This document shows positions 6,641-11,439 of a stretch of 14,453 nt of DNA, one piece after another. Numbering within the stretch: position 1 is the stretch's first letter; the number at the start of each line of letters is the position of its first letter. The DNA is taken from assembly GCA_013821585.1 (NCBI GenBank), contig JACDGO010000016.1:1-14453 (forward strand). The letters are read 5' to 3'. A program made the translations under genes and the position numbers. The DNA is from Sphingomonadaceae bacterium. Its GTDB lineage: Bacteria > Pseudomonadota > Alphaproteobacteria > Sphingomonadales > Sphingomonadaceae. The notes under the pieces were generated by a model. That model worked only from the letters and a program-made list of their open reading frames with translations, was not told where the DNA came from and searched no databases.

Positions 6641-6671
6641 GGGCGACGTCTTCGGGCGTCGCCCTCCTTTT
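6641..6671 (+). terminator. Hairpin with UUCG tetraloop after ssb
   Basis: GGGCGACGTC (6641-6650) pairs with GGCGTCGCCC (6655-6664) through a TTCG tetraloop, with one G-T wobble, and is followed by TCCTTTTCC. The C(UUCG)G loop is exceptionally stable in RNA. It sits 7 bases past the ssb stop and just ahead of the next gene's ribosome binding site, so termination may be partial. Confidence 0.75.
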
Positions 6672-6688
6672 CCGTCAGGAGACCGATG

Positions 6689-6949
6689 ATGTCCGATCTG
6701 TTTTCGGAGCGCGACCCGCAGCGTGTCGCACAGAAGCTTTCCGCCCTCGAGCGCTTCGCCACCCGGCGCGACCGATTTCTCGAACGGCTCGATTTCCATG
6801 CGCTCGGCGTCCAGACCTGCCGCGAGATCGTCATGGCCGACAATTATCTCGCCGAAACCATTATGTTCGGGCAGCTTTATGCGCAACATCTGGCGGATAT
6901 GATCGCGCTGGGCACCCAACTGACAAGTGAAGCGAAACGCGCGGCATGA
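6689..6949 (+). CDS. Hypothetical helical protein, 86 aa
   Basis: The protein is predicted to be almost entirely helical (AQKLSALERFATRRDRFLERL, then CREIVMADNYLAETIMFGQLYAQHLADMIALGTQL). I do not recognise the family. ATG codons occur at 6686 and 6689; the second is preferred because AGGAG (6677-6681) then has a 7-base spacing. It is 55 bases downstream of ssb, with a hairpin between, so it may be read through from ssb. The hydrophobic stretch near the C-terminus is moderately amphipathic and not a clear membrane segment. Codon bias is normal for the window. Confidence 0.65.
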   Translation: MSDLFSERDPQRVAQKLSALERFATRRDRFLERLDFHALGVQTCREIVMADNYLAETIMFGQLYAQHLADMIALGTQLTSEAKRAA

Positions 6950-6971
6950 AAAACCGAGGAAGGACGCAGTA

Positions 6972-7049
6972 ATGACCGCGCACGCAAACCCGATCATCAT
7001 CTCGTGGCAGCTGATGGACAAACGCCGCATCTTGAGACGCCGCAGCTGA
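6972..7049 (+). CDS. Possible very small protein, 25 aa
   Basis: ATG 6972 follows an AGGAAGGA stretch by 7 bases and opens a 25-codon frame ending CGCCGCAGC-TGA (MTAHANPIIISWQLMDKRRI, then a run of Arg). It has a hydrophobic middle and a basic end. It may be a genuine small protein, a leader peptide, or the stub of a decayed gene. Evidence is the ribosome binding site alone, so this is weak. Confidence 0.25.
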   Translation: MTAHANPIIISWQLMDKRRILRRRS

Positions 7050-7154
7050 TGCGGTCGATCCCGATTTTCGGATGAGCCTGCGGCCAACGTTAAATCGGCT
7101 GCGAAATCGCGCCGCCAGAGCCGACCCGCGCATCGTCATGATAGCCATCACGAC

Positions 7155-7189
7155 GCAGATTGCGCAATCTGCGAGGCGAAAGGCCTCGC
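7155..7189. repeat. Two abutting palindromes
   Basis: An 18-base perfect palindrome (7155-7172) shares two bases with a 7-base-pair hairpin (7171-7189, loop GAAAG). As DNA the first could bind a dimeric protein; as RNA the two form mutually exclusive or stacked hairpins. Confidence 0.6.
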
Positions 7190-7309
7190 GTTTCCAACCT
7201 TCGAGATGGCGACGACAAGCGTCGCCAGCACGATTCTGGTGATGCTGGCTCGATAAGCTGAGGCGAGTTCGCTGGATGCTGCAGTGAAGAAGGGCAGGGT
7301 GGTGGCGCA

Positions 7310-7327
7310 TCCTGGCTGCAGCCAGGA
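7310..7327. repeat. 18-base perfect palindrome
   Basis: TCCTGGCTGCAGCCAGGA is fully self-complementary with no loop, which suits a dimeric protein site better than an RNA hairpin. Confidence 0.5.
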
Positions 7328-7506
7328 CCGCTGCTCTATTCCGCTAAGACAGCCATGCGACGGCGATGCCGCCGCACGACTGTCCAAGCTCCACCGAGCC
7401 ACGTGTTCCGTGCGTCTCGGCCCTGCGGGTGACGATCAGCTTGCGGGGTGCTTGGAGAAACCTTGGTACTCTATCTCTCTCTCTCTCTTATGAGTCCGAG
7501 GTTGGC

Positions 7507-7629
7507 ATGGCGGGATTGGCGTCCGTCAAGGATCCGGGGTGCCCCCAATTTTGCCGCCGCTCCACTCCGCTTTGCTCCGTTCCCACGACGACAAAATCGG
7601 CTCCCCCACGGCCCGCGAGGCGGCGTTAA
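7507..7629 (+). CDS. Candidate 40-codon small protein inside leader copy A
   Basis: ATG 7507 follows GAGG (7497-7500) by 6 bases. The predicted peptide has DPGCPQFCRRSTP (residues 9-21) and TTTKSAPPRP (27-36), and ends in ARRR. Copy B encodes the same two segments at the same residue positions. The start codon lies within the outer stem of the leader. It could equally be a by-product of a conserved RNA, because the conserved codons are nearly all identical at the nucleotide level. Confidence 0.25.
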   Translation: MAGLASVKDPGCPQFCRRSTPLCSVPTTTKSAPPRPARRR

Positions 7630-7672
7630 CCGGGGTCCAGCGCTGCTTCGCGCGCCGGCTTCCCGGTTAACG
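7624..7672 (+). other. 11-base-pair hairpin within leader copy A
   Basis: CGTTAACCGGG (7624-7634) is the exact reverse complement of CCCGGTTAACG (7662-7672), with a 27-base GC-rich loop. Copy B lacks this hairpin and has two small ones in its place: CCAC-TTC-GTGG (9902-9912) and CGGC-TTT-GCCG (9913-9923). Confidence 0.6.
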
Positions 7673-7745
7673 TCCCTGACCTCCTGACCAGCGCCATGCC
7701 TGGTGAGAGGCCTCATCGATTCAGATGAGAATCAAGGAGGCTATC

Positions 7746-8747
7746 ATGACCAAATTCACGAACTTCGCCGATCTGGGACAGCATCTCGTTTCAGACCGTG
7801 CAAGCCGCGTCGCCATGACCGACAACCTGGGTGACCGCTACGAAGCCGGTTTCATCGAACCCAGCGAAATGGCGAAGATGAGCATCATCGACTCGCCCGA
7901 AGCTCTCGACATGCCCGACCCCCAGCAAGTGGGCGCGGCGATCGAGCTGATGGTGGGGACGATCTTCGACGTGCTGCGCGACACGAGGATGGAGGAATTC
8001 GCCGGGCAGCTGGCGTGGGGGATGGTCAACAGCTTCCACATGGTGGCACGCCAAGTCGAACGGCGCGAAGACGACGCCGCCAACAAGCTGCGGGACCTGG
8101 CACGAACCTTCGACCCTTCGGAAATCTACGCCGTCGAACTCGAGGAAACGCAGACGCTCTGCCAGACCTTGCAGGGGTGCCGCGAAGCCATGGAAACGAT
8201 GCGCGACCATGCCTCGGAAGTCTACCGCGTCGAGACCGGCAAGCCCTTCTCGTCGGCCCGGGGATCGACGGTTTCGAAAGGCTACACCGCATCGCAAATC
8301 TCGGCGCGCGACTATCTCGCCGCACGGGCACGCGAACGGCGCGAGCAGTTTGCGCCGGAGGGTCCGCTGGTGGCAGTGAGCGGAGGCCAGGAGTGGCACG
8401 ACCATGAGGTGCTGTGGGACCAGCTCGACGGGATCAAGGCGCGCGTCCCCGAAATGGTGCTGATCACGACCGCACAGCGCAAGGGCGTCGATGCAGTGGC
8501 AACGGCGTGGGCCGCATCGCGCGGCGTCAAGACGGTGCAGTTCGTGCCCGACCGGAGCCTGGGCAACCGCGCCGCTTTCGTGCGCAACGACAAGATGGTA
8601 AACCTCAAGCCCGTCGAAGCGATCATCTGCGAAGGATCGGGGATCCAGGCCAACCTCGCGCAAAAGCTTCGGCAGGCAGGCGTCCCGCTGCACATCCTGC
8701 GGCTGACCGATCAGTGCGCTATGCCAAGGATGACAAACCGCGGTTGA
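7746..8747 (+). CDS. DUF2493 / YspA-cpYpsA-related SLOG-domain protein, 333 aa
   Basis: The C-terminal domain (about residues 207-320) fits DUF2493, a Rossmann-like SLOG domain thought to bind nucleotide-derived ligands: VAVSGGQEWHDHEVLWDQLD, then KGVDAVATAWAASRG, NRAAFVRNDKMV and a last IICEGSG strand. In typical members the last two turns read H.GA..GAD and PGG.GT; here they are TTAQRKGVD and EGSGIQAN, so ligand binding may differ. The N-terminal 200 residues are mainly helical and not recognised. AAGGAGG (7734-7740) fixes the start at ATG 7746 and not the ATG at 7725. The gene sits alone behind leader copy A and ends in a terminator. DUF2493 proteins are frequent on plasmids; a role in signalling or defence has been proposed for SLOG domains generally, unproven here. 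Confidence 0.8.
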   Translation: MTKFTNFADLGQHLVSDRASRVAMTDNLGDRYEAGFIEPSEMAKMSIIDSPEALDMPDPQQVGAAIELMVGTIFDVLRDTRMEEFAGQLAWGMVNSFHMVARQVERREDDAANKLRDLARTFDPSEIYAVELEETQTLCQTLQGCREAMETMRDHASEVYRVETGKPFSSARGSTVSKGYTASQISARDYLAARARERREQFAPEGPLVAVSGGQEWHDHEVLWDQLDGIKARVPEMVLITTAQRKGVDAVATAWAASRGVKTVQFVPDRSLGNRAAFVRNDKMVNLKPVEAIICEGSGIQANLAQKLRQAGVPLHILRLTDQCAMPRMTNRG

Positions 8748-8751
8748 TGAC

Positions 8752-8796
8752 AGGGGAGGGGCTCCGGCGCAGCTGGAGCCTCTTCCCCTTTTTTTT
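8752..8796 (+). terminator. Strong Rho-independent terminator after the DUF2493 gene
   Basis: The segment GGGGAGGGGCTCC pairs with GGAGCCTCTTCCCC around a GGCGCAGCT loop and is followed by eight T residues. It starts five bases after the stop. Confidence 0.9.
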
Positions 8797-8807
8797 GTCG
8801 TGACTGT

Positions 8808-8841
8808 GCGGCGAAGCGGGGCATCGAGCCCCTTTCGCCGC
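8808..8841 (+). other. Second hairpin with GGGGC-ATCGA-GCCCC core
   Basis: GCGGCGAA (8808-8815) pairs with TTCGCCGC (8834-8841) and GGGGC (8818-8822) with GCCCC (8828-8832), loop ATCGA. A hairpin with the same core and a TTCGA loop follows the terminator of the 9989 gene (10264-10298). Confidence 0.6.
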
Positions 8842-8860
8842 GTGCGGGCTGTGCCCGTCG

Positions 8861-8920
8861 TACCGGTCCTTACCGGTCAATACCCAGTAATACCGGGCAT
8901 TACCCAATATTGCCGGTATG
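8861..8920 (+). repeat. Six tandem 10-base repeats, consensus TACCSRGYAN-like
   Basis: Units start at 8861, 8871, 8881, 8891, 8901 and 8911: TACCGGTCCT, TACCGGTCAA, TACCCAGTAA, TACCGGGCAT, TACCCAATAT, TGCCGGTATG. Five begin TACC and the sixth TGCC. The spacing is exactly 10 bases, about one helical turn, so the TACC motifs face the same side of the DNA. They lie 138 bases upstream of the 9059 gene. Iterated protein binding sites are the simplest reading; a replication iteron set is less likely, as no rep gene is nearby. Confidence 0.75.
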
Positions 8921-8923
8921 GCG

Positions 8924-8991
8924 GGCGCGCGCACGGGGTCGCTCGCTCGCGATCCTTCGGCCGCCTCGCATCACGGCCCCTCGCGCGCGCC
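8924..8991. repeat. GC-rich inverted repeat
   Basis: GGCGCGCGC (8924-8932) plus GGGG (8935-8938) are matched by CCCC (8977-8980) plus GCGCGCGCC (8983-8991), with a two-base mismatch in each arm and a 38-base loop. Low sequence complexity makes chance pairing more likely than for the other hairpins. Confidence 0.4.
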
Positions 8992-9032
8992 ACTACCGTC
9001 CGTCAGGGGCATGAAAGAGGAGGGGGATTGGG

Positions 9033-9050
9033 CCTGTTGCTTGCAACAGG
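9033..9050 (+). promoter_or_regulatory. Hairpin taking in part of the ribosome binding site of the 9059 gene
   Basis: CCTGTTGC (9033-9040) and GCAACAGG (9043-9050) form a perfect 8-base-pair hairpin with a TT loop. The AGGAGG ribosome binding site is 9048-9053, so its first three bases are inside the stem, and CCT of the left arm can alternatively pair with either AGG. Confidence 0.6.
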
Positions 9051-9058
9051 AGGCTGAG

Positions 9059-9625
9059 ATGAGCATCACATTCCGCGTAACGTCCGACGACGATCGCACC
9101 ACGATCGACCCGACGCCGATCACCATTCGCCAGCTCGTCGCGTTCCGCATCTTTGCGCGCGCGAACAACATTCTCATCGACGATGTTCCCGAGAACGACC
9201 ACATAACACGGACGCTGAGTTTCGAGGCGAGCATCTGCGGCTTTGCACTGGCGGTGCTGTCGCGCATCTTCGAATTTGCCGAAGCGATGATCGCGGTGAT
9301 CGACGAAGCCCAGTTCCGCCAACGCCAGCTACGGTTCTACAAGGACGATCGCACCGGCGAGCTAATGCTCGCACTGTCGGACACAATCGACGGATCGGTC
9401 GATCTCGATCTCGCCAACGGCAATGCCTGTGCAGTGCTCGAAGCGCTCGACACGAAACCCAACAGCACCGGCATCATGCCCATCGCAGACTTTCGCGAGC
9501 GACTTGCTGATCCGCGTGTGAGAGCGCGTTTCGAGGCGGCCGAGATTGGGCACTATCTGCCACGACTGGATCGCCTTGCCGCGATCGCCGCATACGAACA
9601 GGAACCACGTCTGGTCTGGGCCTAG
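9059..9625 (+). CDS. Hypothetical protein, 188 aa
   Basis: I do not recognise a family. The N-terminus (MSITFRVTSDDDRTTIDPTP) looks like a beta strand and linker, followed by helices ITIRQLVAFRIFARANNILI and FEASICGFALAVLSRIFEF, then an acidic mixed region (DRTGELMLALSDTIDGSVDLDLANG) and a charged helical C-terminus. There is no signal peptide or confident membrane segment. ATG 9059 is chosen because AGGAGG (9048-9053) lies five bases upstream; the frame is open further upstream but would run through the GC-rich inverted repeat. The upstream region carries the 10-base repeats and the RBS hairpin, so regulation may be elaborate. A terminator-like hairpin follows at 9651. Confidence 0.65.
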   Translation: MSITFRVTSDDDRTTIDPTPITIRQLVAFRIFARANNILIDDVPENDHITRTLSFEASICGFALAVLSRIFEFAEAMIAVIDEAQFRQRQLRFYKDDRTGELMLALSDTIDGSVDLDLANGNACAVLEALDTKPNSTGIMPIADFRERLADPRVRARFEAAEIGHYLPRLDRLAAIAAYEQEPRLVWA

Positions 9626-9650
9626 CCTCCCCCGATTAACCAGCTGTGCA

Positions 9651-9688
9651 GGGGGGCGCCTTCATCCCCGGGGGCGTCCCCCATTTTC
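9651..9688 (+). terminator. Terminator-like hairpin after the 9059 gene
   Basis: GGGGGGCGCC (9651-9660) pairs with GGCGTCCCCC (9673-9682), with one G-T wobble, followed by ATTTTC. The T tract is short, so efficiency is uncertain. Confidence 0.6.
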
Positions 9689-9765
9689 ATGCCTGCCGGG
9701 TCCGAGATGCCTGGCCGTCGTTCACTGCTCGCCTTCGGCATCGCGTGAGGGTCACACCCTACACA

Positions 9766-9950
9766 CTCTCTCTCTCTCATTGACCTCTTAGATTGATGGT
9801 CAGGAGCCGCCGCGTCAACGATCCGCGGTGCCCCCAATTTTGCCGCCGCTCCACTCCGCAAGAGCTACGTTCCACGACAACAAAATCGGCACCCCCACGG
9901 CCCACTTCGTGGCGGCTTTGCCGTCGTTGACCCGACGTCTCCTGACCATC
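9766..9950 (+). other. Leader element, copy B, upstream of the 9989 gene
   Basis: It has the same plan as copy A: CT tract (9766-9778), outer stem GATGGTCAGGAG (9795-9806) with CTCCTGACCATC (9939-9950), 12 perfect pairs, and inner stem GTCAACGAT (9814-9822) with GTCGTTGAC (9923-9931). Blocks 9820-9859 and 9869-9903 are nearly identical to copy A (one substitution in the first; two substitutions and a one-base gap in the second). The CT tract ends 41-42 bases before the first block in both copies. The interior differs from A and is shorter. The 9989 gene's AGGAGG begins 28 bases after the element. Confidence 0.65.
9796..9930 (+). CDS. Candidate 44-codon small protein inside leader copy B
   Basis: ATG 9796 opens a frame whose peptide has DPRCPQFCRRSTP at residues 9-21 and TTTKSAPPRP at 27-36, exactly as in copy A, with a different N-terminus and a longer C-terminus. 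No good ribosome binding site precedes it, and the start codon lies in the outer stem. Coding is doubtful and should be weighed against the RNA explanation. Confidence 0.2.
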   Translation: MVRSRRVNDPRCPQFCRRSTPQELRSTTTKSAPPRPTSWRLCRR

Positions 9951-9988
9951 GAGCAACTTGCCGTCAATCAAGACAGCAGGAGGCACCC

Positions 9989-10213
9989 ATGGCATCACTT
10001 CTCGAAGCATCGATCACCGGCGAAATGGCTTTCAACGAAGCAGTCCGCCGCGCCGAACAGCGCAGCTATCACACCTACTTCGACACTCACGTCGTCGAAG
10101 AAGCAGACGGCTCCTACATCACCGTCGATGAAGGCGATTACGGCCAGCTACCGATGCAGGTCATCGACCGGATCTACTACACCGCGCAGGGGCGCCTTGC
10201 AGATGAATACTGA
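9989..10213 (+). CDS. Hypothetical small protein, 74 aa
   Basis: An acidic, probably cytoplasmic protein with an N-terminal helix (FNEAVRRAEQRSYHTYFDTH) and a beta-rich second half (HVVEEADGSYITVDEGDYG), ending in QVIDRIYYTAQGRLADEY. No family is recognised. AGGAGG (9978-9983) supports ATG 9989. The gene is a single-gene unit: leader copy B upstream, terminator at 10222 and a GGGGC hairpin behind it, the same arrangement as the DUF2493 gene. It converges on the leftward gene at 10320. Confidence 0.65.
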   Translation: MASLLEASITGEMAFNEAVRRAEQRSYHTYFDTHVVEEADGSYITVDEGDYGQLPMQVIDRIYYTAQGRLADEY

Positions 10214-10221
10214 CCGCCTAA

Positions 10222-10250
10222 GGGAGGGGCTGCGGCTCCTCCCTTTTTTT
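10222..10250 (+). terminator. Rho-independent terminator after the 9989 gene
   Basis: GGGAGGGGC (10222-10230) pairs with GCTCCTCCC (10235-10243), loop TGCG, one G-T wobble, followed by seven T residues. It starts nine bases after the stop. Confidence 0.9.
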
Positions 10251-10263
10251 GCTGTCGGACTGA

Positions 10264-10298
10264 ACGGACGTATGGGGCTTCGAGCCCCATCCATCCGT
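10264..10298. other. Hairpin with GGGGC-TTCGA-GCCCC core
   Basis: ATGGGGC (10272-10278) pairs with GCCCCAT (10284-10290) and ACGGA (10264-10268) with TCCGT (10294-10298). It is the counterpart of the hairpin at 8808-8841 and lies between two convergent genes. Confidence 0.55.
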
Positions 10299-10317
10299 GA
10301 TCGTGCAAGCACGATCA
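10298..10317. other. 9-base-pair hairpin at the 3' end of the leftward gene
   Basis: TGATCGTGC (10298-10306) and GCACGATCA (10309-10317) are perfect complements with a two-base loop. It lies 3 bases beyond the stop of the 10320-10535 gene and could help terminate it, but no T tract follows on that strand. Confidence 0.5.
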
Positions 10318-10319
10318 GG

Positions 10320-10535
10320 CTACGTCAGGCGTTTGAGGACTCCGGCGATTCCGTGTGTCTTGATCGCGGCCGAAAGGCTGTCGATCTGGTCTGGCGAAAG
10401 CTTGTTTAATCCCGACTTCCCAAGGCGCTTTCCGGTTTCGGCTTTTTCCATTTCAGCGAGCCGTTCACGACGCTGCCTGAGCTTGGCTTCGTCTGCCTCG
10501 ATTTGTCGCCGTTCGCTTTCCAAACCTCTTGCCAT
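10320..10535 (-). CDS. Hypothetical coiled-coil protein, 71 aa
   Basis: Residues 1-33 (MARGLESERRQIEADEAKLR, then QRRERLAEMEKAE) form a highly charged helix with heptad-like spacing, probably a short coiled coil. The C-terminal part (LNKLSPDQIDSLSAAIKTHG, then IAGVLKRL) looks like a small helical domain. Function unknown. On the minus strand GAGG lies six bases before the start codon. It is read toward the 9989 gene and away from the origin-like region, so its promoter would be at about 10540-10600. Confidence 0.7.
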   Translation of the reverse strand: MARGLESERRQIEADEAKLRQRRERLAEMEKAETGKRLGKSGLNKLSPDQIDSLSAAIKTHGIAGVLKRLT

Positions 10536-10763
10536 GTCGCGCCTCGATGTCGTCCGATGTTGACTTATCAGTGCGTGCCAAATTGCTCGCGGTTTCGGCT
10601 TATAGCAAGGTGCCTTTTCGGGGCGTCAACCGTCCCTTCAATCAACAGCGAGCGCTGGACACGTACCTCACTGGATTGCCCCAAGCTCACATACGGTCAA
10701 TGCGCCCCACTTCGCCTATTGAACCGCCACACAATCAACCATCGCCACCTGATGCAACTCCGA

Positions 10764-10782
10764 CCAGGGAATAGCTCCCTGG
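10764..10782. repeat. Perfect 7-base-pair inverted repeat
   Basis: CCAGGGA (10764-10770) and TCCCTGG (10776-10782) with loop ATAGC. Confidence 0.5.
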
Positions 10783-10848
10783 GAAACTGGACTACGATGC
10801 GACTTGAACCCGGACACTCATCGCCAAATCACGATCACGGGTGGGAAG

Positions 10849-10857
10849 TTATGCACA
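10849..10857 (+). promoter_or_regulatory. DnaA box
   Basis: TTATGCACA fits the TTATNCACA consensus exactly. A related CTATGCACC follows at 10860-10868, 11 bases on. One box can occur by chance, so this is suggestive only. Confidence 0.4.
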
Positions 10858-10931
10858 CCCTATGCACCTTTTGGCGCGTGTTTCGACTCGAAAAGTCGCC
10901 CATTACAGTCAGTTAGAGCAAATGTTATTTC

Positions 10932-10982
10932 GACGCCGTTCGGCGTCATCGGGTGCCAGTGTGGCGCCGATATTCAGAATAT
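10932..10982. other. Cluster of three adjacent hairpins, candidate oriT or origin element
   Basis: Three structures follow each other almost without gaps: GACGCCG-TT-CGGCGTC (10932-10947), ATCGG..GCCA-GTG-TGGC.CCGAT (10948-10971) and ATATTC-A-GAATAT (10970-10982). The sequence after them is AT-rich. Origins of transfer typically have such inverted repeats beside the nick site. Confidence 0.45.
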
Positions 10983-11148
10983 AGTCATATAACAAACGCT
11001 TGACCGCTGTTTTCGCGATTAGAATTGGCGACAATGTGACGCCTTCGAACTTGGTCCCCCGTCAGCAAGCTTGACCACTTCAGTGTGATCCCCCATGACC
11101 GCCATGCCCTGCGTAGATCCCACCAGCTCCGTCCCAGCGGAGTTGGAA

Positions 11149-11439
11149 ATGACAAATCGTCAACGCGTCACGCTCAGGCTGTCGCACACCAGCGCAGAAA
11201 AGCTCGACGACGCTTCGAGAGCCAGCGGTCGACCGCGCAATGAATTGATCCTTACGGCGATCGAGCATTTTCTCGCCAATCAAAACGCCGCCCCAGCAAA
11301 CCTCAACCGGATCGCCCAAACAACCGAGTTCATGCAGATCGCGCTAGACCTTCTGGTCAGCCGCGACATGCCCGAAAAACGCGACGCGATTCTGATGACA
11401 GTTGCCCAACGCATGGAGCAACTTCATGGCACTCGCTGA
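11149..11439 (+). CDS. Ribbon-helix-helix (CopG-like) protein, 96 aa
   Basis: The N-terminal 43 residues have the ribbon-helix-helix layout: a strand QRVTLRLSHTSAEKLDDASR in which the alternating residues would contact DNA, then helix 1, the GRPRNELI turn, and helix 2 (LTAIEHFLANQ). Dimers of this fold bind operators, and in conjugative systems they are often relaxosome accessory proteins such as TraY or MobC types. The rest (NLNRIAQTTEFMQIALDLLV and onward) is helical. The start at 11149 is chosen because GGAG lies six bases upstream; ATG 11095 has none. Its stop lies 11 bases inside the traD start, so the two are translated together. It may regulate traD or act at the origin-like region upstream. 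Confidence 0.85.
   Translation: MTNRQRVTLRLSHTSAEKLDDASRASGRPRNELILTAIEHFLANQNAAPANLNRIAQTTEFMQIALDLLVSRDMPEKRDAILMTVAQRMEQLHGTR

Larger units (their letters stand above)
7050..7473 (+). other. Non-coding stretch with several perfect palindromes
   Basis: No convincing gene is present; a leftward frame overlapping it (6861-7310) is rich in His, Arg, Cys and Ser, runs into the 3' end of the 6689 gene and is judged a shadow. Palindromes: GCAGATTGCGCAATCTGC (7155-7172), GCGAGGC-GAAAG-GCCTCGC (7171-7189), TGGCGACG-ACAAG-CGTCGCCA (7207-7227) and TCCTGGCTGCAGCCAGGA (7310-7327). Confidence 0.6.
7474..7700 (+). other. Leader element, copy A (CT tract, structured repeat) upstream of the DUF2493 gene
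   Basis: The element starts with a CT tract (7474-7488). The outer stem GGCATGGCG (7504-7512) pairs with CGCCATGCC (7692-7700). An inner stem GTCAAGGAT (7525-7533) pairs with GTCCCTGAC (7672-7680) with one mismatch. Between them are two blocks (7531-7570 and 7579-7614) almost identical to 9820-9859 and 9869-9903 in copy B. A further hairpin, CGTTAACCGGG with CCCGGTTAACG, is inside. It ends 33 bases before the AAGGAGG of the next gene. It may act as a cis-regulatory leader RNA, a separate small RNA, or a repeated DNA element. Confidence 0.65.
10536..11148. other. AT-richer intergenic region with hairpins and a DnaA box
   Basis: No gene is supported in these 613 bases; short open frames lack ribosome binding sites. 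Base composition is visibly richer in A and T than the flanks. It holds hairpins at 10764-10782, 10884-10898 and 10932-10982, a DnaA box at 10849-10857, and the direct repeat GCTTGACC at 10998-11005 and 11069-11076. Its place just upstream of a ribbon-helix-helix gene and traD suggests a transfer or replication origin. Confidence 0.5.

Noticed and set aside
6861..7310. 149-codon leftward open frame over the palindrome-rich region
   Set aside because: Composition looks like translated non-coding DNA, it overlaps the end of the 6689 gene, and no start signal is seen.
7471..9861. Leftward frames in both leader copies sharing RSGAAAKLGAPRI
   Set aside because: The shared part only mirrors the conserved block; beyond it the frame meets a stop in copy B because of the indels, so the minus-strand peptide is not preserved.
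10801..10815. tRNA-like T-loop sequence on the minus strand (GGGTTCAAGTC)
   Set aside because: The flanking bases do not form a T stem, and no acceptor, anticodon or D arm can be drawn around it. It might be an attachment-site remnant, but there is no integrase or second copy to support that.
11095..11148. Longer ribbon-helix-helix protein starting at ATG 11095
   Set aside because: No ribosome binding site precedes 11095, while GGAG is well placed before 11149, and the fold begins immediately after the latter.
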